Virus record (IMG/VR): IMGVR_UViG_3300027631_000141
Coordinates: 1 to 23,523 of that record
DNA from: a virus
Direction: 5' to 3' (one strand)
DNA length: 23,523 bases
Both the position numbers and the translations under genes were made by a program. Shown one piece after another: positions 1 through 5,981 of this stretch (position 1 is the stretch's first letter; each line of letters begins with the position of its first letter). Under the pieces are notes generated by a model. It did no database searches and had not been told where the DNA came from. It saw nothing but the letters and a program-made list of their open reading frames with translations.

Positions 1-1
1 A

Positions 2-214
2 CTAATTGCTCTTATGCGATCTGATGATTTTAGTCATATAAATTCTCTTTTTACTACTAATGATGAAGGAAAAGAATTGCTCACTCCAGTAAATGCTAAG
101 AAACTAAACGAACTCATGGAGAGATTGGTTAATACAATGATCGACAAATATGGGGATGATTTTAGAAAACTTAGTAGTGATTATCTGAGCATGGCTCGCT
201 TTCAGGCACAGTAA
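2..214 (+). CDS. C-terminal part of an unrecognised protein
   Basis: The reading frame is open to the left edge of the window. Four codons (L-I-A-L) precede the first ATG at 14, so this may be the tail of a longer protein rather than a 66-residue one. The visible part is hydrophilic and probably helical (KKLNELMERLVNTMIDKYGD at about residues 29-48 counted from the ATG). No family is recognised. It ends just before the first copy of the CCGTAAGATAC palindrome. The frame is well supported by composition, the function is not. Confidence 0.6.
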   Translation, partial: LIALMRSDDFSHINSLFTTNDEGKELLTPVNAKKLNELMERLVNTMIDKYGDDFRKLSSDYLSMARFQAQ

Positions 215-216
215 CA

Positions 217-255
217 TTCCGTAAGATACGTTTGTATCATTTGCATCTTACGGAA
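217..255. repeat. Extended palindrome, copy 1 (CCGTAAGATAC family)
   Basis: Arms TTCCGTAAGATAC (217-229) and GCATCTTACGGAA (243-255) face each other across a 13-base spacer. The same arms recur at least nine more times up to 6018. There is no T-run directly after the stem as in an intrinsic terminator. It lies between the first gene and the first early promoter. Confidence 0.85.
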
Positions 256-308
256 TTAAAACCCCCTGGCCGTGTTATGGTTTGGCATATTTTTGTTTGC
301 GATTTTTC

Positions 309-346
309 TTGATCTTCCCAGTTATTTCTGAGAAGATATTTCTGTT
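309..346 (+). promoter_or_regulatory. Early-type promoter, cassette 1 (diverged copy)
   Basis: TTGATC (309-314), a 17-bp spacer, GAAGAT (332-337), then exactly 9 bp to the ATG at 347. The geometry is identical to six other promoters in the window, though the sequence is the most diverged. A start site about 7 bp after the -10 would fall within a few bases of the ATG. Confidence 0.6.
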
Positions 347-634
347 ATGAAACTAATCGCCACAATTCTGTGTTCATTATCATTAATCGGATGTGCCTCA
401 AAATCATACACAACTCCATCTACCTATTCATATACTCCTCCTCCATCTTCGTATGGTGTAACTGGATATAGTAGTGGAGTAGGATATGGTGGACAAGTAA
501 CTAACGTCCAAGATTATTATAGATCACAACCTCGTTATTGTTCTCCTACCTATTCATATAATCCTTATGAGGAACAACGTCCATCAAACGTAACAAACAA
601 CTACACAACAAACAATTACAATTATTACAAATGA
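347..634 (+). CDS. Small Tyr/Ser/Pro-rich lipoprotein
   Basis: This 95-residue protein begins with a classical lipoprotein signal peptide: MKLIATILCSLSLIGCAS has a positive start, a hydrophobic core and the lipobox LIGC with the lipidated Cys at residue 16. The mature part is low-complexity, rich in Tyr, Ser, Pro and Asn, and ends in Asn/Tyr repeats. It is probably anchored in the outer membrane. Phage lipoproteins of this size include receptor-blocking superinfection-exclusion proteins and outer-membrane spanins, but no lysis gene is adjacent and nothing here decides between roles. It is first in a three-gene unit: its stop overlaps the next start (ATGA at 631-634). Confidence 0.8.
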   Translation: MKLIATILCSLSLIGCASKSYTTPSTYSYTPPPSSYGVTGYSSGVGYGGQVTNVQDYYRSQPRYCSPTYSYNPYEEQRPSNVTNNYTTNNYNYYK

Positions 635-840
635 AATTTAAAATTCAAATGGTAGGAGCTAATGGATGGGGAGATGTAAAATCATCCTATGATGGTGGAC
701 CTTATGAGGTAGACCTTTTCTCTTCTAAAAAAGATGCAAAGACTGAAATAAAAGACTTGTCAGAACATTATGCAGATGATATTTCTAACTATCGAATAGT
801 AACAAAAGAGACTCCCTCTGACATTGACTTCTACAAATAA
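631..840 (+). CDS. Small unrecognised protein, 69 aa
   Basis: The start overlaps the stop of the lipoprotein gene by four bases (ATGA), so translation is probably coupled. The protein is charged and soluble, with an alternating pattern near the N-terminus (MKFKIQMVGANGWGDVKSS) and SKKDAKTEIKDLSEHYADDI in the middle, which suggests a small alpha/beta domain. No family is recognised. It sits in one unit with the lipoprotein and the methyltransferase-like gene. Confidence 0.7.
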   Translation: MKFKIQMVGANGWGDVKSSYDGGPYEVDLFSSKKDAKTEIKDLSEHYADDISNYRIVTKETPSDIDFYK

Positions 841-847
841 AAAATAT

Positions 848-1468
848 ATGAAAATTCTAGTAGCTTGCGAAGAATCCCAAGCAGTAACAAAAGTAATGAG
901 GGCAAGAGGACATGAAGCATTTTCGTGCGATGTTCTTCCTTCTAGTGGTGGGCATCCAGAATGGCATCTACAAGAAGATGTTATACCTCTCCTTCAGAAG
1001 GATTGGGATATGGTGATTGCCTTTCCTCCTTGCACTCACCTAGCAGTAAGTGGTGCTCCTCATTTTGCAAAGAAGAGGGCAGATGGAAGGCAACAACAAG
1101 GTATTGATTTCTTTAATATCTTTACCAACCTACCTCATATTCCAAAGGTGGCAATAGAAAATCCTATTGGGATCATGTCAAATCTTTGGAGGAAACCTGA
1201 TCAAATCATTCAGCCTTATATGTTTGGCGATGAGTTTTCTAAATCAACTTGCCTATGGTTAAAGGGATTACCTCTATTGACTCCAACTAAGATGGTGGGC
1301 AAGGGAGAGTTTAAAGAATGGATAGACAAGAAAACTGGAAAGAAGAAGAGACAAGCATTGTGGTTTTATGAGGCGTTTGCTAATGCAAAGTCGTCAGCAG
1401 AAAGATCGACTATTCGTAGTAAAACTTTTCAAGGCATTGCTGATGCAATGGGACAGCAATGGGCATGA
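848..1468 (+). CDS. Phage DNA cytosine methyltransferase-like protein
   Basis: This is a compact Rossmann-type protein of 206 residues. The N-terminal strand MKILVACEES is followed by an SAM-site-like turn, then AFPPCTHLAVSG with Cys62 in a PPC motif, matching the catalytic PC motif IV of cytosine-5 methyltransferases, and AIENPIG (about 103-108), matching motif VI (ENV/ENP). No long target-recognition domain is visible, and the last quarter is basic. Such short Dcm-like proteins are common in phages. The likely role is modification of phage DNA to evade restriction, but activity is inferred. I chose the ATG at 848, which puts MKILVACEES at the N-terminus. The ATG at 824 would overlap the previous gene by 17 bases. 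A hairpin terminator follows. Confidence 0.75.
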   Translation: MKILVACEESQAVTKVMRARGHEAFSCDVLPSSGGHPEWHLQEDVIPLLQKDWDMVIAFPPCTHLAVSGAPHFAKKRADGRQQQGIDFFNIFTNLPHIPKVAIENPIGIMSNLWRKPDQIIQPYMFGDEFSKSTCLWLKGLPLLTPTKMVGKGEFKEWIDKKTGKKKRQALWFYEAFANAKSSAERSTIRSKTFQGIADAMGQQWA

Positions 1469-1469
1469 T

Positions 1470-1513
1470 ATCGTGTTGTAATATAACATGGTGTTATATC
1501 ACAACGATTTTTG
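1470..1513 (+). terminator. Hairpin terminator after the methyltransferase-like gene
   Basis: ATCGTGTTGTAATATAAC and GTTATATCACAACGAT form a long imperfect stem with small bulges, followed by a short T-run at 1508-1512. It differs from the AATCCCATCAC terminators used by later cassettes. Confidence 0.6.
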
Positions 1514-1565
1514 TAACAACCTTCTTGCATATACAACTAAAAAACTAATACAACAAAAATAATTC

Positions 1566-1603
1566 TTGCCTTTACTAGAAATAACTGACATAATAATTGC
1601 CTT
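1566..1603 (+). promoter_or_regulatory. Early-type promoter, cassette 2
   Basis: TTGCCT (1566-1571), 17 bp, CATAAT (1589-1594), then 9 bp to the ATG at 1604. This copy has the best -10 of the set (five of six match TATAAT) and so anchors the interpretation of the others. The last bases, GCCTTATG, are shared with the other cassettes. Confidence 0.75.
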
Positions 1604-1903
1604 ATGAAAATTGTAACTGATTCAGCAGTCGTCAACGGAACTTCCCTCAAGGGATATATCTCTATCACACACCAAGAACTTGTTGATGTTCTCGGAGAAC
1701 CAAGGACGAATTTCTGTGGAGATGGAAAGGTAACTTGTGAGTGGATTGTAGAAGATTCTAATGGAAACGTCGGAACGATCTATGATTGGAAAACTGGTCG
1801 CACACCAATGGGACACTATGACTGGCACATCGGTGGACACACTCAAGATATTATTAAAAGTATGAGAGAATACTTTCCAGATCATTTAGTTTATGTTGGA
1901 TAA
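1604..1903 (+). CDS. Conserved phage protein of unknown function, 99 aa
   Basis: A single-gene cassette with its own promoter and terminator. Residues 22-36 (THQELVDVLGEPRTN) and the C-terminal half, with GKVTCEW, TIYDWK and YDWHIGG, resemble a small acidic protein type I recall from many phages, in which a GEP turn is followed by a Trp-rich beta sheet. I know no function for it. The start is fixed by the 9-bp promoter-to-ATG spacing. The protein is soluble, with no membrane segment. Confidence 0.75.
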   Translation: MKIVTDSAVVNGTSLKGYISITHQELVDVLGEPRTNFCGDGKVTCEWIVEDSNGNVGTIYDWKTGRTPMGHYDWHIGGHTQDIIKSMREYFPDHLVYVG

Positions 1904-1959
1904 AATTTTCCCCCAACCCCCTTATATCTAACTCCCCTTCCCCAAGATATAAATCCCCA

Positions 1960-1994
1960 AATCCCATCACTTGAAAGAGTGGTGGGATTTTTTT
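1960..1994 (+). terminator. Cassette terminator 1 (AATCCCATCAC type)
   Basis: AATCCCATCAC (1960-1970) pairs with GTGGTGGGATT (1979-1989), followed by a T-run to about 1994. Near-identical hairpins end the other cassettes. Confidence 0.9.
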
Positions 1995-2010
1995 GTGTGT
2001 ATTAAAACTT

Positions 2011-2209
2011 TTTATACGTATAATATTATTTTATACGTATGTTTTTGCTTTTGTATCTTACGGATTTCCACTGTCTGGGGTGGGACGAGCGACACCCGGT
2101 AAGCCGTTTTCCGTAAGATACTTTTATAGGATTCGTATCTTACGGATTTCTACTGTACCGGGGCAAGAAGGGTCTAAAATTATAAAAATATATTTTTGTA
2201 TCTTACGGA
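2011..2209. repeat. Palindrome-rich spacer, copies 2-4 of the CCGTAAGATAC family
   Basis: This 300-base gap holds two TATACGTAT palindromes (2013-2022 and 2032-2040), a half-site GTATCTTACGGA at 2053-2064, a full palindrome at 2111-2145 and another half-site at 2198-2209. GC-rich patches (ACTGTCTGGGG, ACTGTACCGGGG) follow the half-sites and recur at other copies. An open frame runs through the region but looks fortuitous. Confidence 0.8.
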
Positions 2210-2288
2210 TTTTCCCGACAGGGGCCCAACCGGAATACAGCCATCACCTACCTAGAACTTTTTTTTGTTTGGAGAATTTTCATCTTCT

Positions 2289-2426
2289 ATGAAAACTAGA
2301 ATATACCTTCATCTGCAATGTATGATCCATCGACCAAGAAATTGGAAATTTTATCTTGGTGGAATATGGAGAGAACTCTATGAATTTTTTCCAAAGATTT
2401 TTCTTGCTTTTACTAGAAATAAATGA
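2289..2426 (+). CDS. Possible 45-aa basic peptide
   Basis: A short frame encodes MKTRIYLHLQ followed by a Trp/Tyr/Phe-rich stretch (RNWKFYLGGIWRELYEFFPK). It has a weak GGAGAA about 13 bases upstream and no cassette promoter. Its last codons overlap the promoter of the next gene. The composition is plausible for a small phage gene, but chance cannot be excluded. Confidence 0.3.
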   Translation: MKTRIYLHLQCMIHRPRNWKFYLGGIWRELYEFFPKIFLAFTRNK

Positions 2427-2441
2427 AAGACTATGTGCCTT
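2404..2441 (+). promoter_or_regulatory. Early-type promoter, cassette 3
   Basis: TTGCTT (2404-2409), 17 bp containing AGAAATAAATGA, AAGACT (2427-2432), then 9 bp to the ATG at 2442. The fixed spacing decides the start against the in-frame ATG at 2433. Confidence 0.7.
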
Positions 2442-2852
2442 ATGAAACTCAAATATCAATTCAATGATGGAGGAAGGTTCTTGGCTGGATACAGTGGAGG
2501 TGTTGGAGATTGTGTAGTCCGTGCCTTGTCTATTGCAACTGGTTCTTCATACAGCAATATGTATGAATTTGTAAATAGAACTGCTCGCTGTTTTGAAAGT
2601 CACTCCAAAGTCAAAAGCTCAAATGCTTATGGAATTTATAGTGATTCTGTAAAGGGGATAATGAAAATCTTAGGACTGAAGTGGATTGCAAAGAAGAACA
2701 ACGGAATGCTTGCAATCCCATCGAAGGGAACATATATTGTTTCTCTCATCGGACACGTTTGTGCCGTGGTTGACGGAACTATCCATGACACTCATAATAC
2801 AATTGATCCCATCAACTTAACTCTTGCACAAGGATATTGGAAAGTAAAATAA
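2442..2852 (+). CDS. Putative papain-like cysteine peptidase-fold protein
   Basis: This protein of 136 residues has the layout of a small papain/C39-like domain. GDCVVRALSIATG (about residues 22-34) puts a Cys at the start of a helix, HVCAVVDG (about 104-111) provides a His on a strand, and IHDTHN follows with an Asp. That order (Cys, His, Asp) is the one used by cysteine peptidases of this fold, and similar D-C-x-x-R-A proteins occur in phages. Enzymatic activity is inferred from residue order only. The likely role would be cutting or binding a host protein early in infection. It shares its cassette with the 64-aa gene that follows one base later. Confidence 0.6.
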   Translation: MKLKYQFNDGGRFLAGYSGGVGDCVVRALSIATGSSYSNMYEFVNRTARCFESHSKVKSSNAYGIYSDSVKGIMKILGLKWIAKKNNGMLAIPSKGTYIVSLIGHVCAVVDGTIHDTHNTIDPINLTLAQGYWKVK

Positions 2853-2853
2853 T

Positions 2854-3048
2854 ATGAACATGATCGAACTTCTAACTGGTGATGATGCACTCAACGCCGC
2901 AACTTTGTTTGGATTCAAAAACATTGAAAACATCTTTTCTATAAGAGTTTATGGAACTGCCTTCAACGATCTCGATGAGTATTGTAATCTAATTGCAAGA
3001 GACTCTAACGGAAACGTAATCGAAGAGAAAAGAATTAACGGATACTAA
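2854..3048 (+). CDS. Small unrecognised protein, 64 aa
   Basis: It starts one base after the stop of the peptidase-like gene, so the two are surely co-transcribed. A second ATG at 2860 (MIELLTGDD) is an equally possible start. The protein is acidic and soluble, ending in a beta-type segment (YCNLIARDSNGNVIEEKRI). No family is recognised. The cassette terminator follows directly. Confidence 0.65.
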   Translation: MNMIELLTGDDALNAATLFGFKNIENIFSIRVYGTAFNDLDEYCNLIARDSNGNVIEEKRINGY

Positions 3049-3063
3049 CAATACAATTCCCCA

Positions 3064-3098
3064 AATCCCACTCTTTAACTAGGGTGGGATTTTTTTTT
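3064..3098 (+). terminator. Cassette terminator 2
   Basis: AATCCCACTC (3064-3073) pairs with GGGTGGGATT, followed by a long T-run to 3098. The loop differs from the other copies (TTTAACTA). Confidence 0.85.
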
Positions 3099-3162
3099 GT
3101 GTATTGAATTGTGTGTTTAAAAAATATGTCAAGCAACCTTCGAGATCCAACGGGTGGTTGAA

Positions 3163-3267
3163 TCCGTAAGATACAAAAAGATATAATGCATCTTACGGAT
3201 TCTCACTGTTCAGGACCGAATTCGGCCAACCCTCGAGATCCCAGCTGCTATACTTTCCGTAAGATAC
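3163..3267. repeat. CCGTAAGATAC palindrome, copies 5-6
   Basis: A full palindrome (TCCGTAAGATAC 3163-3174, GCATCTTACGGA 3188-3199) is preceded by GGGTGGTTGAA and followed by CTCACTGTTCAGG, flanks shared with copies at 4714 and 5982. A single half-site TCCGTAAGATAC lies at 3256-3267, just upstream of the next promoter. Confidence 0.85.
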
Positions 3268-3290
3268 AAAAAGATTTTTTCATTTTATTC

Positions 3291-3328
3291 TTGATATTTT
3301 CAGAAATAAATGAGACACTATATGCCTT
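3291..3328 (+). promoter_or_regulatory. Early-type promoter, cassette 4
   Basis: TTGATA (3291-3296), 17 bp, GACACT (3314-3319), then 9 bp to the ATG at 3329. The segment CAGAAATAAATGAGACACT is identical to that of cassette 6. Confidence 0.75.
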
Positions 3329-3790
3329 ATGAATAAAAATCAAATCCTCTCAATCGTTCAAGGAACAAGCGGCAGACACATTGCAGTGCATTTTGAATCT
3401 GTCAAAAAACCTGCGGCGGCATTCAAAGCTCATTCGCTTCGCAAAGAAGTAAAGGGTGCTTTCCGTGCTGGAATTGATTTTTCAAATCTTTCCGTGGTTA
3501 AAGAGGGGATTGCAAATGGTGAACGTGGTGAGGTGCAAAAATTGCCGTGGGGTGAATGGGTGAACTTCCCCTATCAAATTGATCACAAGGATAAATCATA
3601 TTTCCGATTCTACCTTCCGACTGGTGGAGCTATTCAGCGTCCAAAAGTGGAATATTTTGTTGACGACAAGGCTGTTGCGAAGGATGAGTTTGCATCCTAT
3701 CTAACTAATTCCGAACGTGATAAAATGTATTCGGAAGATCGTGATCCTTGCTTCGTGGTCAATGCTGACAACATCTTCAGCATAGGATAG
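3329..3790 (+). CDS. Conserved phage protein of unknown function, 153 aa
   Basis: A single-gene cassette. The middle of the protein (KLPWGEWVNFPYQIDHKDKS, about 71-90, then YFRFY) has the look of a phage family I recall, with W-G-E-W...Y-P...H-K...Y-R-Y segments and no assigned role. The N-terminus contains a basic helix (AAFKAHSLRKEVKGAFRAG). It has no membrane segment. The higher GC and codon choice of this gene match its region A neighbours rather than the AT-richer late genes. Confidence 0.75.
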   Translation: MNKNQILSIVQGTSGRHIAVHFESVKKPAAAFKAHSLRKEVKGAFRAGIDFSNLSVVKEGIANGERGEVQKLPWGEWVNFPYQIDHKDKSYFRFYLPTGGAIQRPKVEYFVDDKAVAKDEFASYLTNSERDKMYSEDRDPCFVVNADNIFSIG

Positions 3791-3818
3791 TTTTCGTAGT
3801 AGGCAAAAATAAGGAGAG

Positions 3819-3855
3819 AATCCCATCACTCGAAAGGGTGGTGGGATTTTTTTTT
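3819..3855 (+). terminator. Cassette terminator 3
   Basis: AATCCCATCACTCGAAAGGG leads into TGGTGGGATT and nine or so Ts. The same sequence recurs at 4558. Confidence 0.9.
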
Positions 3856-3898
3856 GTAAAAAAATAAATTACTTTTTTTCTGGACATCCGGGAGAAAC

Positions 3899-3938
3899 TT
3901 TCCGTAAGATACTTTTTTGTTATTAGTATCTTACGGAA
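3899..3938. repeat. CCGTAAGATAC palindrome, copy 7 (reversed flanks)
   Basis: The core is TTTCCGTAAGATAC facing GTATCTTACGGAAA. The downstream flank (CAACCACCTGTTCG) is the reverse complement of the upstream flank of the 4714 copy (AACAGGTGGTTG), so this copy lies in the opposite orientation. Confidence 0.85.
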
Positions 3939-4005
3939 ATCAACCACCTGTTCGTGGAGCCGGATTTTGGTGCTTCGACCATATTGATTTTTTTTTATTT
4001 TTTCC

Positions 4006-4043
4006 TTGCTTTTACCAGAAAAAAATGAGACACTGATTGCCTT
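4006..4043 (+). promoter_or_regulatory. Early-type promoter, cassette 5
   Basis: TTGCTT (4006-4011), 17 bp, GACACT (4029-4034), then 9 bp to the ATG at 4044. Confidence 0.75.
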
Positions 4044-4541
4044 ATGAAACTACTATCTGAAGTCATCGAACGTCCGTCAGCATTTGATTCCTTTGCCAAC
4101 TATGTGGGGGAGGTTCCAAGTGGAGAATGGGTGTGTTTATTAACGCGCACAAGAGACTCTCAAACATTAACGGAATCCAACTGGAGAGTGGCATTGAAAA
4201 TGCTAGGGGGAGAAAGTGAAGAGGTGGAAGTCCATCGCTTCGGACATTGGGCGTGTGGGTGGTGGGAAGCTATTGCTGTTAAGAAAGATACGGAATCCTA
4301 TAAGAAAGCTGTAGTGATTGAAAAGTCTTTGGAGAACTATCCTCTACTCGACGACGAGGATTACAACGAACTTCAAGATGAGCAAGCTCAAGAGGTGTGG
4401 GTGAATTGCTTCAATACAAAGGATCGGATCAAATATATTCGTGAACATAGGGATCAGTTTGATTTTAATTCGTTCTCCGATCTTCGCTCTCAAGTCAAGG
4501 GTGAATACTTCTGTGGTTATGCAAGTGATCTAATTGATTAA
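4044..4541 (+). CDS. Conserved phage protein of unknown function, 165 aa
   Basis: A single-gene cassette. Recognisable blocks are RTRDSQTLTESNWRVALKML (about 35-54), VEVHRFGHWACGWWEAIAV (about 61-79) and NYPLLDDEDYNEL (about 98-110). This order, a R-D-S...S-N-W block, a G-H-W-A-C-G-W block and a YP-L-D block, is what I recall from a widespread phage and plasmid protein type with no assigned function. The protein is acidic and soluble. The Trp/His/Cys cluster could be a metal or active site, but this is speculation. Confidence 0.75.
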   Translation: MKLLSEVIERPSAFDSFANYVGEVPSGEWVCLLTRTRDSQTLTESNWRVALKMLGGESEEVEVHRFGHWACGWWEAIAVKKDTESYKKAVVIEKSLENYPLLDDEDYNELQDEQAQEVWVNCFNTKDRIKYIREHRDQFDFNSFSDLRSQVKGEYFCGYASDLID

Positions 4542-4557
4542 AAGGTTACCTTCAATA

Positions 4558-4592
4558 AATCCCATCACTCGAAAGGGTGGTGGGATTTTTTT
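4558..4592 (+). terminator. Cassette terminator 4
   Basis: AATCCCATCACTCGAAAGGG followed by TGGTGGGATT and a T-run, identical in the stem to the 3819 copy. Confidence 0.9.
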
Positions 4593-4604
4593 ATATCTTA
4601 ATAT

Positions 4605-4682
4605 AAACATTAACATTAACATTAAGTAAACATTAATTAAACATTAATTAAACATTAATTAAACATTAATTAAACATTAAGT
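4605..4682. repeat. AT-rich tandem array 1 (11-bp unit AAACATTAATT)
   Basis: Three CATTAA repeats of six bases lead into five near-perfect 11-bp units, AAACATTAATT, from 4628 to 4682 (the last ends in GT). The array runs directly into GTATCCAACGGCTGGG and a palindrome copy. A second array with the same unit and the same right flank lies at 5882-5950. Confidence 0.9.
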
Positions 4683-4713
4683 ATCCAACGGCTGGGTTCA
4701 ACAGGTGGTTGAA

Positions 4714-4804
4714 TCCGTAAGATACTTTTTTGTTATTAGTATCTTACGGAAACTCACTGTCCGGGGTGCGACCATCATAGTATATTAAAAATGTATCTTA
4801 CGGA
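4714..4804. repeat. CCGTAAGATAC palindrome, copies 8-9
   Basis: A full palindrome at 4714-4750 has the flanks CAGGTGGTTGAA and CTCACTGTCCGGGG. A half-site GTATCTTACGGA is at 4793-4804, followed by GAGCCGGATGTTGGTG, which resembles 3957-3972. Confidence 0.85.
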
Positions 4805-4863
4805 AATCTTGCCCAGGGGCTTCGAGCCGGATGTTGGTGACTGAATCTTTTTTCATTTTGTTC

Positions 4864-4901
4864 TTGATATTTTCAGAAATAAATGAGACACTGATTGCCT
4901 T
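4864..4901 (+). promoter_or_regulatory. Early-type promoter, cassette 6
   Basis: TTGATA (4864-4869), 17 bp, GACACT (4887-4892), then 9 bp to the ATG at 4902. Confidence 0.75.
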
Positions 4902-5090
4902 ATGAAATTCGCAATCAAATCTCAGAGCGGAGTAAACATACTAAAGCACTGCACTCTCGGCAGAGGCACGACAGAGTCAGAGGCATGGGAAGATGCCTTC
5001 GGACCAAAGCCTTGGCACTCGTCTGTCAAGAGGGCAGCAAAGAAGGCATGGGTAACAGAGGTAGATGAAGAGGAGGAATATGAAGACTAA
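4902..5090 (+). CDS. Small unrecognised protein, 62 aa
   Basis: The first two thirds are basic (SVKRAAKKAW near residues 41-50) and the C-terminus is strongly acidic (EVDEEEEYED). GRGTTESEAWEDAFGPKPWH in the middle suggests a short helix-turn region of the kind found in small phage proteins. No family is recognised. The acidic tail is encoded by a run that doubles as the AGGAGG ribosome site of the overlapping next gene. Confidence 0.7.
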   Translation: MKFAIKSQSGVNILKHCTLGRGTTESEAWEDAFGPKPWHSSVKRAAKKAWVTEVDEEEEYED

Positions 5091-5208
5091 AATCCTCAAA
5101 GCAATCGATACTCTAGATAACTTAGCATTCCCTATCATTGGTATGATTGCTGTCTATTCAATCATATCCCTACTACTCATACTAAAAGATTATCTCAATG
5201 CACACTAA
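5080..5208 (+). CDS. Single-span membrane microprotein, 42 aa
   Basis: The frame overlaps the end of the previous gene by 11 bases and has a strong AGGAGG (5071-5076) just upstream of its ATG, the best Shine-Dalgarno in region A. After a short charged N-terminus (MKTKILKAIDTLDNLA) comes one hydrophobic span (PIIGMIAVYSIISLLLIL, about 18-35) and a short KDYLNAH tail. It is probably an inner-membrane peptide. Small early membrane peptides in phages often modify the host envelope, but the role here is unknown. The cassette terminator follows. Confidence 0.7.
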   Translation: MKTKILKAIDTLDNLAFPIIGMIAVYSIISLLLILKDYLNAH

Positions 5209-5230
5209 ATAACATTTCATATCATAAGAC

Positions 5231-5266
5231 AATCCCCACTCTTTAATTAGGGTGGGGATTTTTTTT
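5231..5266 (+). terminator. Cassette terminator 5
   Basis: AATCCCCACT pairs with GGGTGGGGATT, with a T-run to 5266. The next promoter's TTGCTT starts at 5268, so terminator and promoter abut with no palindrome between them. Confidence 0.85.
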
Positions 5267-5267
5267 C

Positions 5268-5305
5268 TTGCTTTTACCAGAAATAAATGAGACACTATTT
5301 GTCTT
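5268..5305 (+). promoter_or_regulatory. Early-type promoter, cassette 7
   Basis: TTGCTT (5268-5273), 17 bp, GACACT (5291-5296), then 9 bp to the ATG at 5306. This promoter is the main reason to accept the short gene that follows. Confidence 0.75.
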
Positions 5306-5482
5306 ATGAAAATACCAAAGACTCCGAAGTTTAAGTTACAAGCGTTTGCTAAACACATTCCAGCATGGGGATGGTGGGAGTGGTTATCAATAGAGTTTGC
5401 TTCCAAGGAGGAGGCTGATACCTACCTCAAGGTAAATGACCTGCTTGGGTATGGCTTTGAATTTAGAGTAGTGAAAGGGTGA
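5306..5482 (+). CDS. Small unrecognised protein, 58 aa
   Basis: The basic N-terminus (MKIPKTPKFKLQAFAKH) is followed by a Trp-rich segment (WGWWEWLSIEF) and a helix with SKEEADTYLKVNDLLGYGF, ending in a strand. The pattern resembles small phage domains with a strand-helix-strand layout in which a residue run is followed by EEA. The start is fixed by the cassette promoter spacing. It shares its unit with the 81-aa gene 16 bases downstream. No function is assigned. Confidence 0.7.
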   Translation: MKIPKTPKFKLQAFAKHIPAWGWWEWLSIEFASKEEADTYLKVNDLLGYGFEFRVVKG

Positions 5483-5498
5483 TAAAAAAAATACGACC

Positions 5499-5744
5499 AT
5501 GAAAACAACAGTCTATAAAAAATTCACAATTAACGGAGGTCATCGCAATCGGGAATCGTATGTGATCGATCCGGAAGCAAGTAGAGAGGAAAGCATTCTC
5601 TTTGTCATCGAGCGAGAACAAGATTACTTCTTGTCTCATAAAACAGGGTATAGCTACTTTGTTAAAAGGTGTGCCGCGAAACACGGAAGTTTTCTTGCCG
5701 AATCGTGGGGCGAGGTCATAACAAAACTGCACGAAATCCTATGA
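5499..5744 (+). CDS. Small unrecognised protein, 81 aa
   Basis: Second gene of cassette 7. It has no strong ribosome site (only an A-rich leader and ACGACC). The protein is soluble and mixed-charge: MKTTVYKKFTINGGHRNRES looks like two strands, followed by helical segments around EASREESILFVIEREQD. Two Cys/His-bearing stretches (SHKTGYSYF, RCAAKHGSF) do not form a recognisable metal site. No family is recognised. The cassette terminator lies 39 bases downstream. Confidence 0.7.
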   Translation: MKTTVYKKFTINGGHRNRESYVIDPEASREESILFVIEREQDYFLSHKTGYSYFVKRCAAKHGSFLAESWGEVITKLHEIL

Positions 5745-5783
5745 CTTTAGTCGCTTGCTGATCCTCCAATAATCCCCTACAAC

Positions 5784-5819
5784 AATCCCATCACTCGAAA
5801 GGGTGATGGGATTTTTTTT
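5784..5819 (+). terminator. Cassette terminator 6
   Basis: AATCCCATCACTCGAAAGGG followed by TGATGGGATT and eight Ts. It ends the last gene of region A. Confidence 0.9.
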
Positions 5820-5839
5820 GAACAACTGCTGTAGTCTAT

Positions 5840-5875
5840 CAAAGTGTATAGGTATAACAAAGTGTATGGGTATAA
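5840..5875. repeat. Tandem 18-bp repeat
   Basis: CAAAGTGTATAGGTATAA and CAAAGTGTATGGGTATAA are adjacent and differ at one base. They lie between the last early terminator and the second AT-rich array. Confidence 0.85.
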
Positions 5876-5881
5876 CATTAG

Positions 5882-5950
5882 TATTATATTAATATTAATA
5901 TTAAGTAAACATTAATTAAACATTAATTAAACATTAAGTAAACATTAAGT
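5882..5950. repeat. AT-rich tandem array 2 (11-bp unit AAACATTAATT)
   Basis: Short ATTAAT repeats lead into four 11-bp units from 5907 to 5950. Unit and right flank (AAGTATC, CGGCTGGGT) match array 1, so the array plus palindrome block has been duplicated or has moved as one piece of about 130 bp. Confidence 0.9.
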
Positions 5951-5981
5951 ATCGAACGGCTGGGTCCAGCAGGTGGCTGAA

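Noticed and set aside
1993-2292. Open frame of 99 codons on the plus strand
   Set aside because: It runs through the palindrome-rich spacer after a terminator, has no promoter spacing or ribosome site, and its sequence reflects the repeats.
5182-5732. Two minus-strand frames (74 and 89 codons)
   Set aside because: They lie opposite two plus-strand genes with a cassette promoter and terminator, and have no promoter of their own.
4605-5950. CRISPR array
   Set aside because: The arrays are contiguous 11-bp units without spacers, and the palindromes are irregularly spaced with genes between them.
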